Counted from the first letter of the stretch, positions 44,363-55,964 are shown. The stretch: 64,000 nt of DNA from Meandrina meandrites (GCA_963693305.1 OY855904.1:49494261-49558260), one strand, 5' to 3'. Made by a program: numbers and translations. Notes: generated by a model from the letters alone, not told the origin.

Positions 44363-44850
44363 AGCGTAATAAAGCGCAAGCGAATAAAGTACATGTGTAT
44401 ATACCTCGTTCTAAAAGAATGCAGCCGCAAGCATTCATTTTGATGCACGATAAAGCGGAGTTGCCGAACAACGACGCACGAGACAAACAATCTAAATGCG
44501 TAATAAAGCGCAAGCGAGTAAAGTACATGTGTATATACCTCGTTCTAAAAGAATGCAGCCGCAAACATTCATTTTGATGCACGATAAAGCGAAGTTGCCG
44601 AACAACGACGCACGAGACAAACAATCTAAATGCGTAATAAAGCGCAAGCGAGTAAAGTACATGTGTATATACCTCGTTCTAAAAGAATGCAGGCGTAAAC
44701 ATTCATTTTGATGTACGATAAAGCGGAGTTGCCGAACAAAAGAATGCAGCCGCAAACATTCATTTTGATGCACGATAAAGCGGAGTTCCCGAACAACGAC
44801 GCACGAGACAAACAATCTAAATGCGTAATAAAGCGCAAGCGAGTAAAGTA
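44363..44850 (+). repeat. 134-bp tandem array inside the hAT-like element
   Basis: The motif GCGTAATAAAGCGCAAGCGA recurs at 44363, 44498, 44632 and 44823. The first intervals are 134-135 bases; the last is 191 because a 57-base segment is doubled within that unit. Long open frames on both strands here are by-products of the repeat. Confidence 0.85.
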
Positions 44851-44851
44851 C

Positions 44852-44937
44852 AGTGGAACCCCGTTCAGTACGGCCACCAACGGGCCATGGAAATTTGGCC
44901 GTATTAACAGGGTGGCCGTATTAACGGGGCTGGGTTA
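44852..44937 (+). mobile_element. pogo/Tigger-like terminus
   Basis: CAGTGGAACCCCGTTCAGTA after a TA begins a hairpin-rich end (GTACGGCCACC paired with GGTGGCCGTATTAACGGGG), as in Tc1/mariner-type pogo elements. No partner end or transposase was found, so it is a fragment. Confidence 0.5.
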
Positions 44938-45195
44938 AATTTCATGACTGGTCTACTCAAGAGAGAAAGCCGCAACTTTTGCTTTTATTACACGCACAGT
45001 GACTTAATCGCTTTGTAATTTAGCTAAGGGAGTATTACTGTCTATTCATTTTCTTTTAAATTTTTGTTTGATTGGTTACAATTGATGACTAGTTCATAAA
45101 ACCACAGACGTCAATGACATAAAGAAGACTACTTCAACAGAAGAGATGGTACTGCCAGTCCCAGGAAGAAAGCTCGTACTTCAGAGGACACTTAA

Positions 45196-47818
45196 GAGCG
45201 TCTGACTGTATTTTTTGAGAATCCCGAGACAGGACCGAAAATTCGAATTTTCTTTTATTTCATCCAAAAGACCCTTTTGGTGAACCTTTTTCAAAAATAT
45301 TGCTTAAAAGTTCCAGCGAGTTTAATTTTTTGCGAAATCTGCAAAAGTTGGAAATACCGCCTGATCCTGCCCGAACACCAAATACTGGCGGATGGAATTT
45401 CTGCAAAATAGAGCAGTTTCAACACGCTAGTACAGAAAGCTGAAAACTTCCCTTGATCTCATTTTTACACAATTTCTTATCTATCCTTTGGTCATTATTT
45501 CTAGCTATATTTCATCTTGAAGCAAATAAGGTTTGTCCAATTTTCAACCGTTTGAAAAATACAACTATCGCGATTCAATTTACATGCCAAATTTTAACTG
45601 ATTTCAGAGGGTCATAATTCGCAGGATACACCACTAGCTCGGGAAATAAGAAGTTCACAAGAGAGAGGTATGCTATGTGTTTGTCATAAGTAAATATCTA
45701 GTTTGGCCCGTGGAAATTAAGCGCGCTAGACGAAAAACTATGGAGGGCTTTTTGACAAATCGCGCCAGTTTTGGGCGGATGAGCAAAACCTTGATTTTGT
45801 GATCACGTATTAAAACATAATTCAACCTGTGTCTTGACAGAAAATATTCTTAGACATCGTTTATCACACATACAAGTAATATATTTAAATCATACCTCAT
45901 AAGTGGCCTTGCTTACGGATGGTCAGTCCTCTAGAAATCGGCGAACACAACAGGTTTTGATCAATGTCGACCCTCAAGCCACGAACGGCAGTTCTAGAGA
46001 CGAAAATTGTCCTAAATTCAGTAGATATGCCAGAAACGCTCTCACTACTGCTTTGTTGGCCATGTCCTTTACTACCAGTTTCTTCTGCTGAAAATACGGG
46101 GAGTAAATAGTCCAAATAAAGCGCTTAAAGAGTGCAAACTTGGATATATGCAAATTTATACTGTGTTGAGAATAGTATGGCGTGACACCGTGACTGAACT
46201 ACCTAATTTGCATATCCGATGTCCCGTAAACAAACGTGTTATTTGCATGTTGCTTCGGGTTCACGATTTAGCGTTCCGGCCTGGAATATTTCCTCCTTTT
46301 TAAAAGAAAATGGGAAACAATTGCAGGAGATAAACAAGAAAGAAGTTAGAGTGGATTTTCTCGATAAATCCATCAACGTTGATCGGATTTTGAAAGCAAC
46401 GTTTCTCTTCATCTGTTACTAGTACTGGCTAACTTTCATCGAAACCTGTTGTGTTCGCCGATTTCTTGAGGACTGACCATCCGTTAGCAAAGCCACTTAT
46501 GAGGTATTATTTACATACATTACTTGTACAATGATGTGCGATAAACGATGTCTAAGAATATTTTTTGTCAAGACACAGGTTGAATTATGTTTTAATACGT
46601 GATCACAAAATCAAGGTTTTGCTCATCCGCCCAAAACTGGCGCAATTTGTCAAAATGCCCTCCATAGTTTTTCGTCTAGCGCGCTTAATTTCCACGGGCC
46701 AAACTAGATATTTACTTATGACAAACACATAGCATACCTCTCTCTTGTGAACTCCTTATTTCCCGAGCTAGTGGTGTACCCTGCGAATTATGACCCTCTG
46801 AAATCAGTTAAAATTTGGCATGTAAATTGAATCGCGATAGTTGTATTTTTCAAACGGTTGAAAATTGGACAAACCTTATTTGCTTCAAGATGAAATATAG
46901 CTAGAAATAATGACCAAAGGATAGATAAGAAATTGTGTAAAAATGAGATCAAGGGAAGTTTTCAGCTTTCTGTACTAGCGTGTTGAAACTGCTCTATTTT
47001 GCAGAAATTCCATCCGCCAGTATTTGGTGTTCGGGCACGATCAGGCGGTATTTTCAACTTGTTGTGTTCGCCGATTTCTAGAGGACTGACCATCCGTTAG
47101 CAAGGCCACTTGTGAGGTATTATTTAAATATATTACTTGTATGTGCGATAAACAATGTCTAAGAATATTTTTTTTGTCAAGACACATGTTGAATTATGTT
47201 TTAATACGTGATCACAAAATCAAGGTTTTGCTCATCCGCCCAAAACTGGCGCGATTTGTCAAAATGCCCTCCATAGTTTTTCGTCTAGCGCGCTTAATTT
47301 CCACGGGCCAAACTAGATATTTACATATGACAAACACATAGCATACCTCTCTCATATGAACTCCTTATTTCCCGAACTAGTGGTATACCCTGCGAATTAT
47401 GACCCTCTGAAATCAGTTAAAATTTGGCATGTAAATTGAATCGCGATAGTTGTATTTTTCAAACGGTTGAAAACTGGACAAAACTTATTTACCTCAAGAT
47501 GAAATATAGCTAGAAATAATGACCAAAGGATAGATAAGAAGTTGTGTAAAAATGAGATCAAGGGAAGTTTTCAGCTTTCTGTACTAGCGTGTTGAAACTG
47601 CTCTATTTTGCAGAAATTCCATCCGCCATTATTTGGTGTTCGGGCAGGATCAGGCGGTATTTCCAACTTTCGCAGATTTCGCAAAAAATTAAACTCGCTG
47701 GAACTTTTAAACAATATTTTTGAAAATAGTTCACCAAAAGGGTCTTTTGGATGAAATAAAAGAAAATTCGAATTTTCGGTCCTGTCTCGGGATTCTCAAA
47801 AAATACAGTCAGACGCTC
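45196..47818. mobile_element. Harbinger-like long-inverted-repeat element with a doubled right arm
   Basis: The outer ends GAGCGTCTGACTGTATTTTT and their inverse lie between TAA and TAA, the 3-bp target type of PIF/Harbinger. The left arm covers about 45196-45955. The right side holds two inverted copies in tandem: an inner copy 46448-47058, lacking the outer 150 bases, and a complete copy 47060-47818. About 490 single-copy bases lie in the middle. There is no transposase. Arms differ by a few substitutions only. Confidence 0.75.
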
Positions 47819-47821
47819 TAA

Positions 47822-48400
47822 ATAACAAAAAACTACTTCGCCTACTTCTTGCTCAAGGAGGCTAGGACGTAACAAAGATTGAAATTTTAGATAGTAAAAG
47901 CTAGTAATATTTCAAAAACATTTTAATAATTATTTCACATTTCACATAGGGTTCCTTTCCCTATAAGTATAGAACTGCAGCAAGAATTAACCAGCTGTCT
48001 CAATTAAAATTCCAAGTGATTTATTGCCAATTATGGAACACAAAATACAGTTTCGTTGTAACCAAAACAAAACAATGATTCACCCGGGTTAACAAGACAC
48101 CACAACATTTTATTGATAACTATAAGAGTTTCAGTTAAAATACACATTTAAATTAACAACAAAATAACACGTGAAATTTATGTCCTCGAATAAGCGTGCT
48201 CTTTCAGTTTAAACCTTATGTATTTCATTTATAAGCGAAATAACTTTTGTCGTGCTTTCCTACTTTTACTTTGGTAAAAGTATTTTGTTAGCTTGTCCTA
48301 AAACAAAATTTGCATCGCAACATGTTAAAATTGTGAATATAAGGTTGTTAATTTATAATACAATCAATAAACTATAACATTAACAGACTTCAATGGCCTA
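47822..48400. other. no recognisable gene (inside the hAT-like element)
   Basis: This is AT-rich filler between the Harbinger-like element and the 120-bp array, with no coding frame or repeat that I can name. Confidence 0.5.
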
Positions 48401-48409
48401 CTAAGTCTT

Positions 48410-49225
48410 TCGCGAAATGACTTCCGCTTGACAGGACGTCACCATCCATCGCGGATAGACTCCATCCGGTCGATCCGACGACATTTCTACCCTCCCTCTA
48501 ACGATATAGTGAAACATTTCTAAATCTCTCGCAAAATGACTTCCGGTTGACGGATCGTCACCATCCGTCTCAGATTGACTCGATCCGGTCGATCCGCCGA
48601 CATTTCCACCCTCCCTCATGACGCTATAGTGAATTTTTTCTAAGTCTCTCGCGAAATGACTTCCGGTTGACGGGTCGTCACCATCCGACACGGATCGACT
48701 CGATCCGGTCGGTCCGACGACATTTCTACCCTCCTTCATGACGATATAGTGAATTATTTCTAAGTCTCTCGCGAAATGACTTCCGGTTGACGGGTCGTCA
48801 CCATCCGACACGGATCGACTCGATCCGGTCGGTCCGACGACATTTCTACCCTCCCTCAAGACACTATAGTGAATTATTTCTAAGTCTCTCGCGAAATGAC
48901 TTCCGGTTGACAAGTCGTCACCATCCGACACGGATCGACTCGATCCGGTCGGTCCGACGACATTTCTACCCTCTCTCATGACGCTATAGTGAATTATTTC
49001 TAAGTCTCTCGCGAAATGACTTCCAGTTGACAAGTCGTCACCATCCGACACGGATCGACTCGATCCGGTCGGTCCGACGACATTTCTACCCTCCCTCATG
49101 ACGATATAGTGAATTTTTTCTAAGTCTCTCGCGAAATGACTTCCGGTTGACGGGTTGTCATGTTGCGTAGACGGATTGAACGATCCGTGTCGGACCGTCA
49201 ACCCCTTTGACGACCCGTTACAGAT
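48410..49225. repeat. 120-bp subterminal tandem array, about 6-7 copies
   Basis: The block 'tctctcgcgaaatgacttccggttgacgg...' repeats every 120 bases from about 48412 to 49150, with the first copy most diverged. Its inverted counterpart occurs once near the left end of the element ('caacaggaagtcatttcgcgagac', about 44140-44163). The 298-codon minus-strand frame over it is an artefact of a period divisible by 3. Confidence 0.85.
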
Positions 49226-49246
49226 CGGGTGTATTGGACAACCCTC

Positions 49247-51195
49247 ACAGGCAGCGAAAGCCGAAGGAATGGATGTCACATGACACCTGGAAAGCAATAG
49301 AAAACAGACGGAGATTGAAAAGGAAAGTCATGGATTCAAAATCCCAACGGCTTAAAGAAAGGCATCAAGAGATGTACCGGGCAGCGAATAAGGAAGTTAA
49401 GGGTCGAACAAGAGCAGATAAACGGAGGTACATGGAGAACCTTGCATCCCAGGCAGAGGAAGCAGCCGCACGCAACGAACAAGGAACAGTGTATAACATT
49501 ACCAAGATCATCAGTGGCAAATGCCATACAACCAACATGCTTGTAAAGGACAAGAACGGCACCTTGTTGACATCAGAGCGAGAGCAAGAAATGCGCTGGA
49601 TGGGGCACGTTAAAGAGGTTTTGAACAGGCCACCACCAACTGTGGTACCAAATATCCAGGAAGCGACAATTGACCTTGATGTTAACACTGATGTTCCAAC
49701 TAGGAGGGAAGTCATCCAAGCCATAAATTCCTTGAAAAACGGAAAAGCTCCTGGCAATGACAACTTAAATGCTGAACTGTTCAAAGCAGACCCTGGGCTT
49801 GCTGCAACCATCCTAACCCCCTTATTTGCAAAGATCTGGGAACAGGAAGAAATACCATCGGACTGGGGTACAGGAGTAATAATTAAGATACCAAAGAAAG
49901 GGTCTCTAAGTGACTGCAACAAGTGGCGTGGAGTTACCCTTTTGTCTGTGCCAAGTAAAATCTTCTGCAAAGTCATTATCCAGCGTATCACCACAGCTGT
50001 TGATGACGTCCTGCGAAATGAACAAGCTGGATTTCGCAAGGGGCGCAGATGTGCGGATCAAATTTTTACCCTAAGGAATATACTTGAGCAATGTTCTGAA
50101 TGGAACAGGCAGCTGTATGTGAATTTCATCGATTATGAGAAAGCGTTTGACAGCATTCACAGGGACAGTCTTTGGCAGATATTGAGAGCGTATGGCATTC
50201 CTCAACGCATTGTTAATATCATCAAATGCTTCTATTCGAACTTCACATGCTGTGTTGGTCAGGGGGATTTGAGCTTCGAAATCAAAACCGGTGTACGCCA
50301 GGGATGTGTCATGTCATCCGTGCTATTCAATTTTGCTATCGACTGGGTCCTTCGTCGGACTATGGAAGATCAGCGTAGAGGTATACGATGGACCCCTTTC
50401 TCTACACTCGAGGACCTGGACTTTGCGGACGATATAGCCTTGTTGTCACACACTCGTCAGCACATTCAAGAAAAGACCGACCGGCTCAGCATGTTCAGCG
50501 CCCAGGTTGGCCTGAAGATAAGCTTGAAGAAGACAGAAGCTATGTGTGTGAATGTCCCCTCCCCGTCAAAGATCAGGGTAGCAGGACAGGATATTTCTTA
50601 CACCGACAAGTTCACATACCTTGGAAGCATGCTTTGCCAGGATGGCGGTACTGGTGTGGACATACAAAACAGACTAAACAAAGCAAGGGGCGCCTTTATG
50701 AGCTTACGACCAGTGTCGAGATCGGCAAGTTATAGCACAAAGACAAAGCTTAGGATCTACCAGAGCTGTGTGTTGTCAACCCTCCTTTACGGCTGCGAAT
50801 GCTGGCGAATGACTGAACATGACCTGTCAAAACTAGCGTCCTTCCACACAACTAGCCTCAGGAAGATTCTGAGAATTTTCTGGCCGCAGAAAATCTCCAA
50901 CGACCAGCTCCTGAAGCAAACCAAGCAGGAGGATATTCGCATGATTGTCACCAGGAGAAGATGGAGATGGATTGGACATGTGCTTCGAAAGGGCAACAAC
51001 AACATAGCTAGGACTGCAATGCGCTGGACGCCTGAAGGCAAACGTAGAAGAGGGCGCCCAAAAACAACATGGCGCAGAACGGCAGAAACGGAGTTAAGGG
51101 AGCTCAATTACAGCTGGAGCACCATTGAGAAACTGGCTAGAGACAGGCAGGGTTGGAGAAACTTCTTTGCTGCCCTATGTGCCACATGGGCATGA
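49247..51195 (+). pseudogene. RTE LINE ORF, reverse transcriptase part
   Basis: This is the C-terminal half of the LINE polyprotein, displaced from its start by the insertion. The frame is open back to 49207, but bases before 49247 belong to the hAT-like element. Reverse transcriptase marks are QAGFRKGR (block 2), FIDYEKAFDS, TGVRQGCVMS and the catalytic FADDIAL at about residues 406-412 counted from 49207. A C-terminal ARDRQGWRNFFAALC block is typical of RTE elements. The half itself has no internal stop, so the loss of function comes from separation and the upstream frameshift. Confidence 0.9.
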
Positions 51196-51230
51196 TGGGC
51201 AGTAATGAAGTAAGTAAGTGGAGTACTATG

Positions 51231-51445
51231 TAGGCCAACCAGAATCTTATGCAGGCTAACTGGAATTGCTTGCATGGCTTGCATGTTTCATGACACATAA
51301 GTGCCATACAAGCCAGAAATACCTAAGTCCAGTCATTAGCATAACCTCAAGCAACCTCAGCTAACTATACTCGGGCTAACTGGAGTACAGCTTTGGCTAA
51401 CCAGGGAGCTTTTTAGGCTAACCAATGTGCTATTTATATATAGTG
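51231..51445. repeat. degenerate 'ggctaactggagta' host repeat
   Basis: 'ggccaaccagaatc', 'ggctaactggaattg', 'gggctaactggagtaca', 'ggctaaccagggagc' and 'ggctaaccaatgtgc' follow the LINE, and 'gggctaactggagta' precedes it (42659-42673). The LINE entered this array. Bases 51450-52630 beyond it contain no recognisable gene. Confidence 0.5.
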
Positions 51446-52634
51446 GAATGGCTCTCATGACTTCTTGGCTCGCACTTTGTCAAGGCCCAAGTTTTTTTTT
51501 AACTCATATGGGAATTAGCCAAGTAGTGGCTGTAAATTTGATTTAAACAAACTCCAGCTTAGTTTTTGGTGGCAAGAAAAGCAAACACAGATTCTGTGAC
51601 ATAATGTTTTGAAATGAACAGATTACAAAAACGTTTTTAAACATTTAATTAAAATAATCTGACATTTTTCTGTAATGATTAATGAAAGGAGGGGTGCAAA
51701 GAACATTGATTTCTTCCTTGCCTGACCCAGGTAGACTGGGCAAGGTGAAACCAATATAAGCTTACCCAAAGTCCCATGTTTCTTTCGAAACAACTACAAC
51801 AAAAAATAAGAATCCATGAATGTCATTTGGCTATCTAGCAAGTGGAAAAATTATTGGATCCACTAGCCCAACATAAAAGCAGCCGGTTTTTTTTTCACAC
51901 ACTGAAAAAGGCCATTTAATTTTAATATACTGAGTCTGCATGCTGGAAAATAGCAATTTCATCAAAATAAATGGTTTTTGTGTGTTTTGTTTCTTTTTAC
52001 AGGTGACTTGAAGACTTTGCAAGGGCATTCCTGCTAGTCAAAATGAACTCAAAAATACACATTGTGTCAATGTAATAAATTTGTCACATGATTGATTCCC
52101 ACATGTTGCCAGTTTAAACCTGAATATACTTGAGTGACATTTATAGCTATTTATATAATATGAACATCCCAGAACCAAATTAGGCTACGTGTAAATACTG
52201 ACACTTAATTACATGTAAGTATTAAAACCATTCTGGGGTTCATGACAAAAAAAATTGTTTCAATGTTTCCAGGTTAAGTTGATGTGTCAAGTTTTTTTGC
52301 AGCACAGGCTTGGTTCCTCAAGGTGTGTTTCCTAAAAATATCCATACCTCTCCCAAGGATGGTTCTTTAGTTTGGACCCTCCCACCCCCTGGGAATTCCA
52401 GTTTAGCTTCATACTTTCTTTTAAAAAATTGTGCTATTGAGACCCCATCCCCCTCGGAATTTCCAATGACCATCCTTGGGGTGGATAAGGATATTTTCTG
52501 AAACTGCACAATGTAGGCATTTGCTTATGAAAGTAAGCTGCAGATTGATCTGATTGATACGCACTAGTCTATTTTCACATTTACCTGTTTTCTATGGGAT
52601 ATATAATTATATATTGTTTTTACCGGTTTCACTT

Positions 52635-52636
<2 letters not shown>

Positions 52637-52692
<56 letters not shown>

Positions 52693-52702
52693 TAATAATA
52701 AT
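52637..52702. repeat. (TAA)n microsatellite
   Basis: About twenty AAT/TAA units are present with one CAA interruption near 52689. Confidence 0.9.
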
Positions 52703-52706
52703 TCCC

Positions 52707-53014
52707 AAGTCGAATACTCAGTGAAAAAAAAAAAGATTTTCTTGAGCTTCGAACGGGAGTCAACCAATAATCTTCCAGATACAAGTTGACTCGTGGTGAG
52801 CGAGGTCATATACTAGGTTCTTATGTGCGACACATGTCCTGCCATACTGCAAGGCTCGATATGTCGAAATAATAAATGTGAATAAATGATAAGTGAAATG
52901 ATAACATGGATAAAGTGAAAAAACGATGGAGAAGCGTCCTGAAGGTTATGGGTTCGATTCCCGTTGGGGAAGTCAGGACATTTTTTTTCTGCGTATTCGA
53001 CTTGAGAACGCTTC
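52707..53014. mobile_element. imperfect TIR element (MITE-like)
   Basis: The left part reads CAAGTCGAATACTCAG, an A-run, then 'gagcttcgaacgggagtc'. The right part, reversed, reads CAAGTCGAATACGCAG, an A-run, then 'aacgggaatcgaacc'. The inverted similarity bounds about 300 non-coding bases. The right arm mimics a tRNA B box (GGGTTCGATTCCCG), but no A box fits. Confidence 0.5.
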
Positions 53015-53314
53015 TTCAATTCATTTATCACTAATACTTCTATTTGACAAGAGACACATCTCAATCCTATTACAACACCAGGGCCAAAGAGAAAACAGCA
53101 TTGAAAACTAATTTAGGAAATAGATAACTCAAAATCGCCAAATATGAAAGGCAAGAAGCAAAATATAGGCGTTCAGCAAAACATAACGTAAACACCCGCA
53201 GATAAGCCGCACCCTGAATTTAGCAACTCAAATTTTGGAAAAAAATATATATATTTTGAAAGAAATCCAAAGTAAAGTCTTTAGAACTCCTCTTCATCGA
53301 ACATAAACTCACTA

Positions 53315-53703
53315 TTAAAGGGGCACTGTCACGGACATTTTTTGGCTTTTTTAGTAAAACGGCACCAAAATTACGACTAAGTACTTTCAACCATGCAGGA
53401 AGTACTCCTAGAACGTAAAGGGAAGGATATCTAGCAAATTGTTTAAAGAAGAGAGTGACCGTAAAAATTTTTCATCAATTTTTCCAAACCATAAGGACAG
53501 AACTTGAAAAAGTCAGGCTGACTTTTTCAAGTTGAGATCAAAAGTTCCCGATGGTATCACAGTGATAACACTATATTTAGCTTCAGTACACTGGTACAGT
53601 AATTTTAAGAAAACTTGACCTCTGTTAATAGGTTTCCAATGGTGTAAACATGTTTTTGGGCTGTCGAATTTTTGAAGTTATACTCGTGACAGTGCCCCTT
53701 TAA
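53315..53703. mobile_element. TTAA-flanked MITE, copy 2 (piggyBac-like)
   Basis: Perfect 19-bp inverted ends TTAAAGGGGCACTGTCACG match those of 3603-3994 apart from one base, and length is similar (389 bases). An internal 15-bp perfect stem, AACTTGAAAAAGTCA (53501-53515) with its inverse (53519-53533), has a 3-base loop. Confidence 0.75.
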
Positions 53704-54412
53704 CATTGAAACGGAACATCAAGGTCTTACCCATAATTTTAGCGCTTTAACCAAAATTACCCAAATCGCTTCTCACGCAAAATTTTGCTGATTTCAGATT
53801 GATTTTGCTCCGTATATCATATTTATATGAAAAGAAGCCCATCTTGAAAGAAATTATCGTTTTCAATTAAATAATATAATGAACATCGTTTTCCACCAAC
53901 TTCAACTATGATTGATCTTTTTCTGGACTTTGTTGACAGGCATTTCTCCATTTTCGTGACAACAACAACAAGAACGCGTGTTTTCGAGCGTTCGTAGCTT
54001 ATCAACAAGGCATTAGATTGAACGTGTTGGGACTAGGGCGAGAACGATAAAATGAAAGTTTGTTTATTCAAGATGGAGATTCTGCTGTTTGTACTGTCCG
54101 AAGCTATCATATCTACAAAGAGATTTGGGAGCCACCTGTCGGGGATAAACCTGTTGCCCTTAAAGTGCTAAACGGCAAGTTTGACCACGCGAATACTCGC
54201 TTCCAACCCCTTCCCCCCTTCCTCCCCCCCCCCCCCCCCCGAATTTCAACGTCACGTGACATTGACCCTGTAAACAGCATTTCAAGATGGCGTCCGTATA
54301 GCATTGCGAACGGCGCGTGAGTTTTGAAGTCTTTTAACCGTGTTCTAAACCGTTTTCCGTCTTGTTTAGTTATTAGATTCGAAATCAAATTGCTTATGAG
54401 TAGTGCTAGGGG
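53704..54412. other. no recognisable gene; C15-type homopolymer
   Basis: This is non-coding by eye. A long C run lies at about 54226-54240, followed by a GTCACGTGAC E-box palindrome near 54251. Confidence 0.45.
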
Positions 54413-54525
54413 ATGCCAAGCGAAAATTGTGCAGTTTTTCGCTGCGGATCGTGCCGGAGAACGAAAGGTTTTGACATATTCAAGCTACCATCTGCGAAAT
54501 CTCCATCGAAATCTTCTTCAAAGAG
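54413..54525 (+). CDS. possible first exon of a THAP-like zinc-finger gene
   Basis: An ATG at 54413 opens a 38-codon frame beginning [20 protein letters not shown], a Cys-rich pattern that I recognise as similar to N-termini of THAP-like proteins in cnidarians. The frame meets a TAG at 54527, which overlaps a plausible donor (AAGAG|GTAGAG, 54525/54526). No downstream exon could be identified. It may be a real first exon, a dispersed pseudo-exon or chance; confidence is low. Confidence 0.3.
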
Positions 54526-54843
54526 GTAGAGATCGTCCATACCGCCAGCCATCTTGTTTTGAGTGTGCAGGGTTAATGTCACGTGAAGGGTTTAGTCCTT
54601 TGAAGTTGGCCGAGTTTCCTAACCAATCTCCCTCTACTGACTAAGATCAAATGAATGACACCAAAATCATTACACGTCAACAAGAGGAACTGTTCCGATT
54701 ATCATAGGTGAAATGTTACCGCAAGTGTGCGTTTATTCGCGTGACCTTCTCGCGTGACTCGCTGTTGGCGTTCACGCAACAACGAGAATCAGTCACGCGA
54801 CTCATGCAAATCTCTCATTGTATCTTATGGTTGGCGGTAAGAT

Positions 54844-54879
54844 ATTGAACACGGCAAGTTTTAACTTGCCGTGTTCAAT
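54844..54879. repeat. 36-base near-perfect palindrome
   Basis: The 17-base arms ATTGAACACGGCAAGTT (54844-54860) and its inverse (54863-54879) are separated by TT. The palindrome extends imperfectly outwards. It could be a minimal fold-back element. The stretch 54880-55740 beyond contains no gene that I can support. Confidence 0.7.
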
Positions 54880-55753
54880 TTCCTTATCTGTTGATAAAAG
54901 TGAAACCAAAAGTGACAAATTAAAATATAGCTAAAAGTATCAAACCTTGTATAAAACAGACAAAGAGAGGGATTTTCTAAAGTGTGATACATTCTTCTTA
55001 CATTCGCTTGATTTTAGTGTTGACGCTATCCTGAATAGAAATCAGGCCTGCCAGGCCATCAAATAAGAACTGATCTCCGTCTGTTGTAGTTCCTACTACA
55101 ATTTCAAAACACAAAAGCCTGTTAATTTACTATTTTTGTTCCTTTCAAAATATATTTTGCAGGATTCGATCGATCTATTATTCTTCCATGTTTCCACTGT
55201 ACAGACATGAGATAACAGAACCAAACGCTTTACACCCAGAAACAATGGATCGAGATTACGACTGAACTTCGGTTTGTGGTTTTATGACTATCGGGGCTAC
55301 TAAAAATCGAATTATATATCCTGAACTGGTTGAGATACAGCAATACAATACACGGTTAGTTCCCGGGGGGAGGGGGGTTAGTCCCTTAAAAGAGCTTAAC
55401 GGGGATGTGCGGCCCGACAGGGTATGGTTTTCATTAAACGGGGTATCTTCACATGGACCAATGTCTTAATTAGGATAAGCATATATGTTAATTTATACTA
55501 ACTTAACCACAAGCCGAATTTTTACAAGTCCTTGCTTAGTGTTTACTTCCGTTGACTTAGTTATTGATACCAAGCTTAATTCCCGCTTGATTACGCTACA
55601 GCAAATGTCTCAGACGGGGCTGATCAAAAATCTGCACTCTGCCTTAAATAGGGTAGGAAAATGAGAGATTCGTGTCTTAAACAGGGTTAGGGATTGGGCG
55701 GCCAGGCACCTCCCTACCCGAGATTCTGTCAATTAGCAATTAGTTGTACTTTC

Positions 55754-55866
55754 CACGGCGAAGTTTGCTTTGGAAAGTGAAACTTCGAAACACTCGGGGC
55801 TTTCCTGAAATTCCGAGAAACAAGATTATCACATTACGTATGTATGCGATATCGAGGAGCGCTATT
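55754..55866 (-). repeat. minus-strand exon-like cassette, copy a
   Basis: On the minus strand a 'cgcag' acceptor-like site leads into 'aatagcgctcctcgatatcgcata', then 'gaatttc...cgagtgtttcgaagtttcac' and 'ctttccaaagcaaacttcgccgtg'. The donor position is GAAAGT, so it is disabled. It is paralogous to copy b, about 211 bases away. Confidence 0.5.
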
Positions 55867-55964
55867 CTGCGATCCGGAAGTCTTGTGATCGTTTCAAAAA
55901 ATCGAACTTTATAACCTATACTGGTTAAGATAGACGCCATACAATACAAGGTTAGTTGACTTAC

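Larger units (their letters stand above)
44006..49246. mobile_element. hAT-like composite element inserted in the LINE
   Basis: It is flanked by an 8-bp duplication ACAGGCAG (43998-44005 and 49247-49254), the size made by hAT transposases. The ends are inverted repeats: TGTCCAATACACCCGATCTG on the left and its counterpart at the right, whose outermost bases read (C)AGGGTTGTCC when reversed. Subterminal regions are rich in GACCCGTCA/ACGGATCG motifs. No transposase frame is present, so it is non-autonomous. It carries an array, a pogo-like end, a Harbinger-like element and a second array (listed separately). Confidence 0.8.
42678..51218 (+). mobile_element. RTE-clade LINE, split by a later insertion
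   Basis: The element is bounded by an exact 12-bp target duplication TGGAGTACTATG (42666-42677 and 51219-51230). It has a 5' UTR of about 280 bases, an endonuclease part, a reverse transcriptase part and a short TAAGTAAG-type tail. Removing the 5.2-kb insert and one 8-bp duplication leaves about 3.3 kb, the usual size for RTE. The target lies in a host repeat rich in 'ggctaactggagta'. Confidence 0.9.

Noticed and set aside
44121..44938. Several 70-167-codon frames on both strands
   Set aside because: They are by-products of the 134-bp tandem array; symmetric frames occur on both strands.
48410..49225. CRISPR-like regular array
   Set aside because: The repeats are contiguous 120-bp units with no variable spacers, and the context is eukaryotic.
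48401..49297. 298-codon minus-strand frame of 40-residue repeats
   Set aside because: It reads through the 120-bp subterminal array of the hAT-like element. The repeated peptide has no known family and the frame ends inside the TIR.
49365..50039. 224-codon minus-strand frame
   Set aside because: This is the antisense shadow of the LINE reverse transcriptase.
52926..52985. tRNA-like B box GGGTTCGATTCCCG
   Set aside because: There is no A box at the right distance, and the motif is part of an inverted-repeat arm with a counterpart at 52740-52760.
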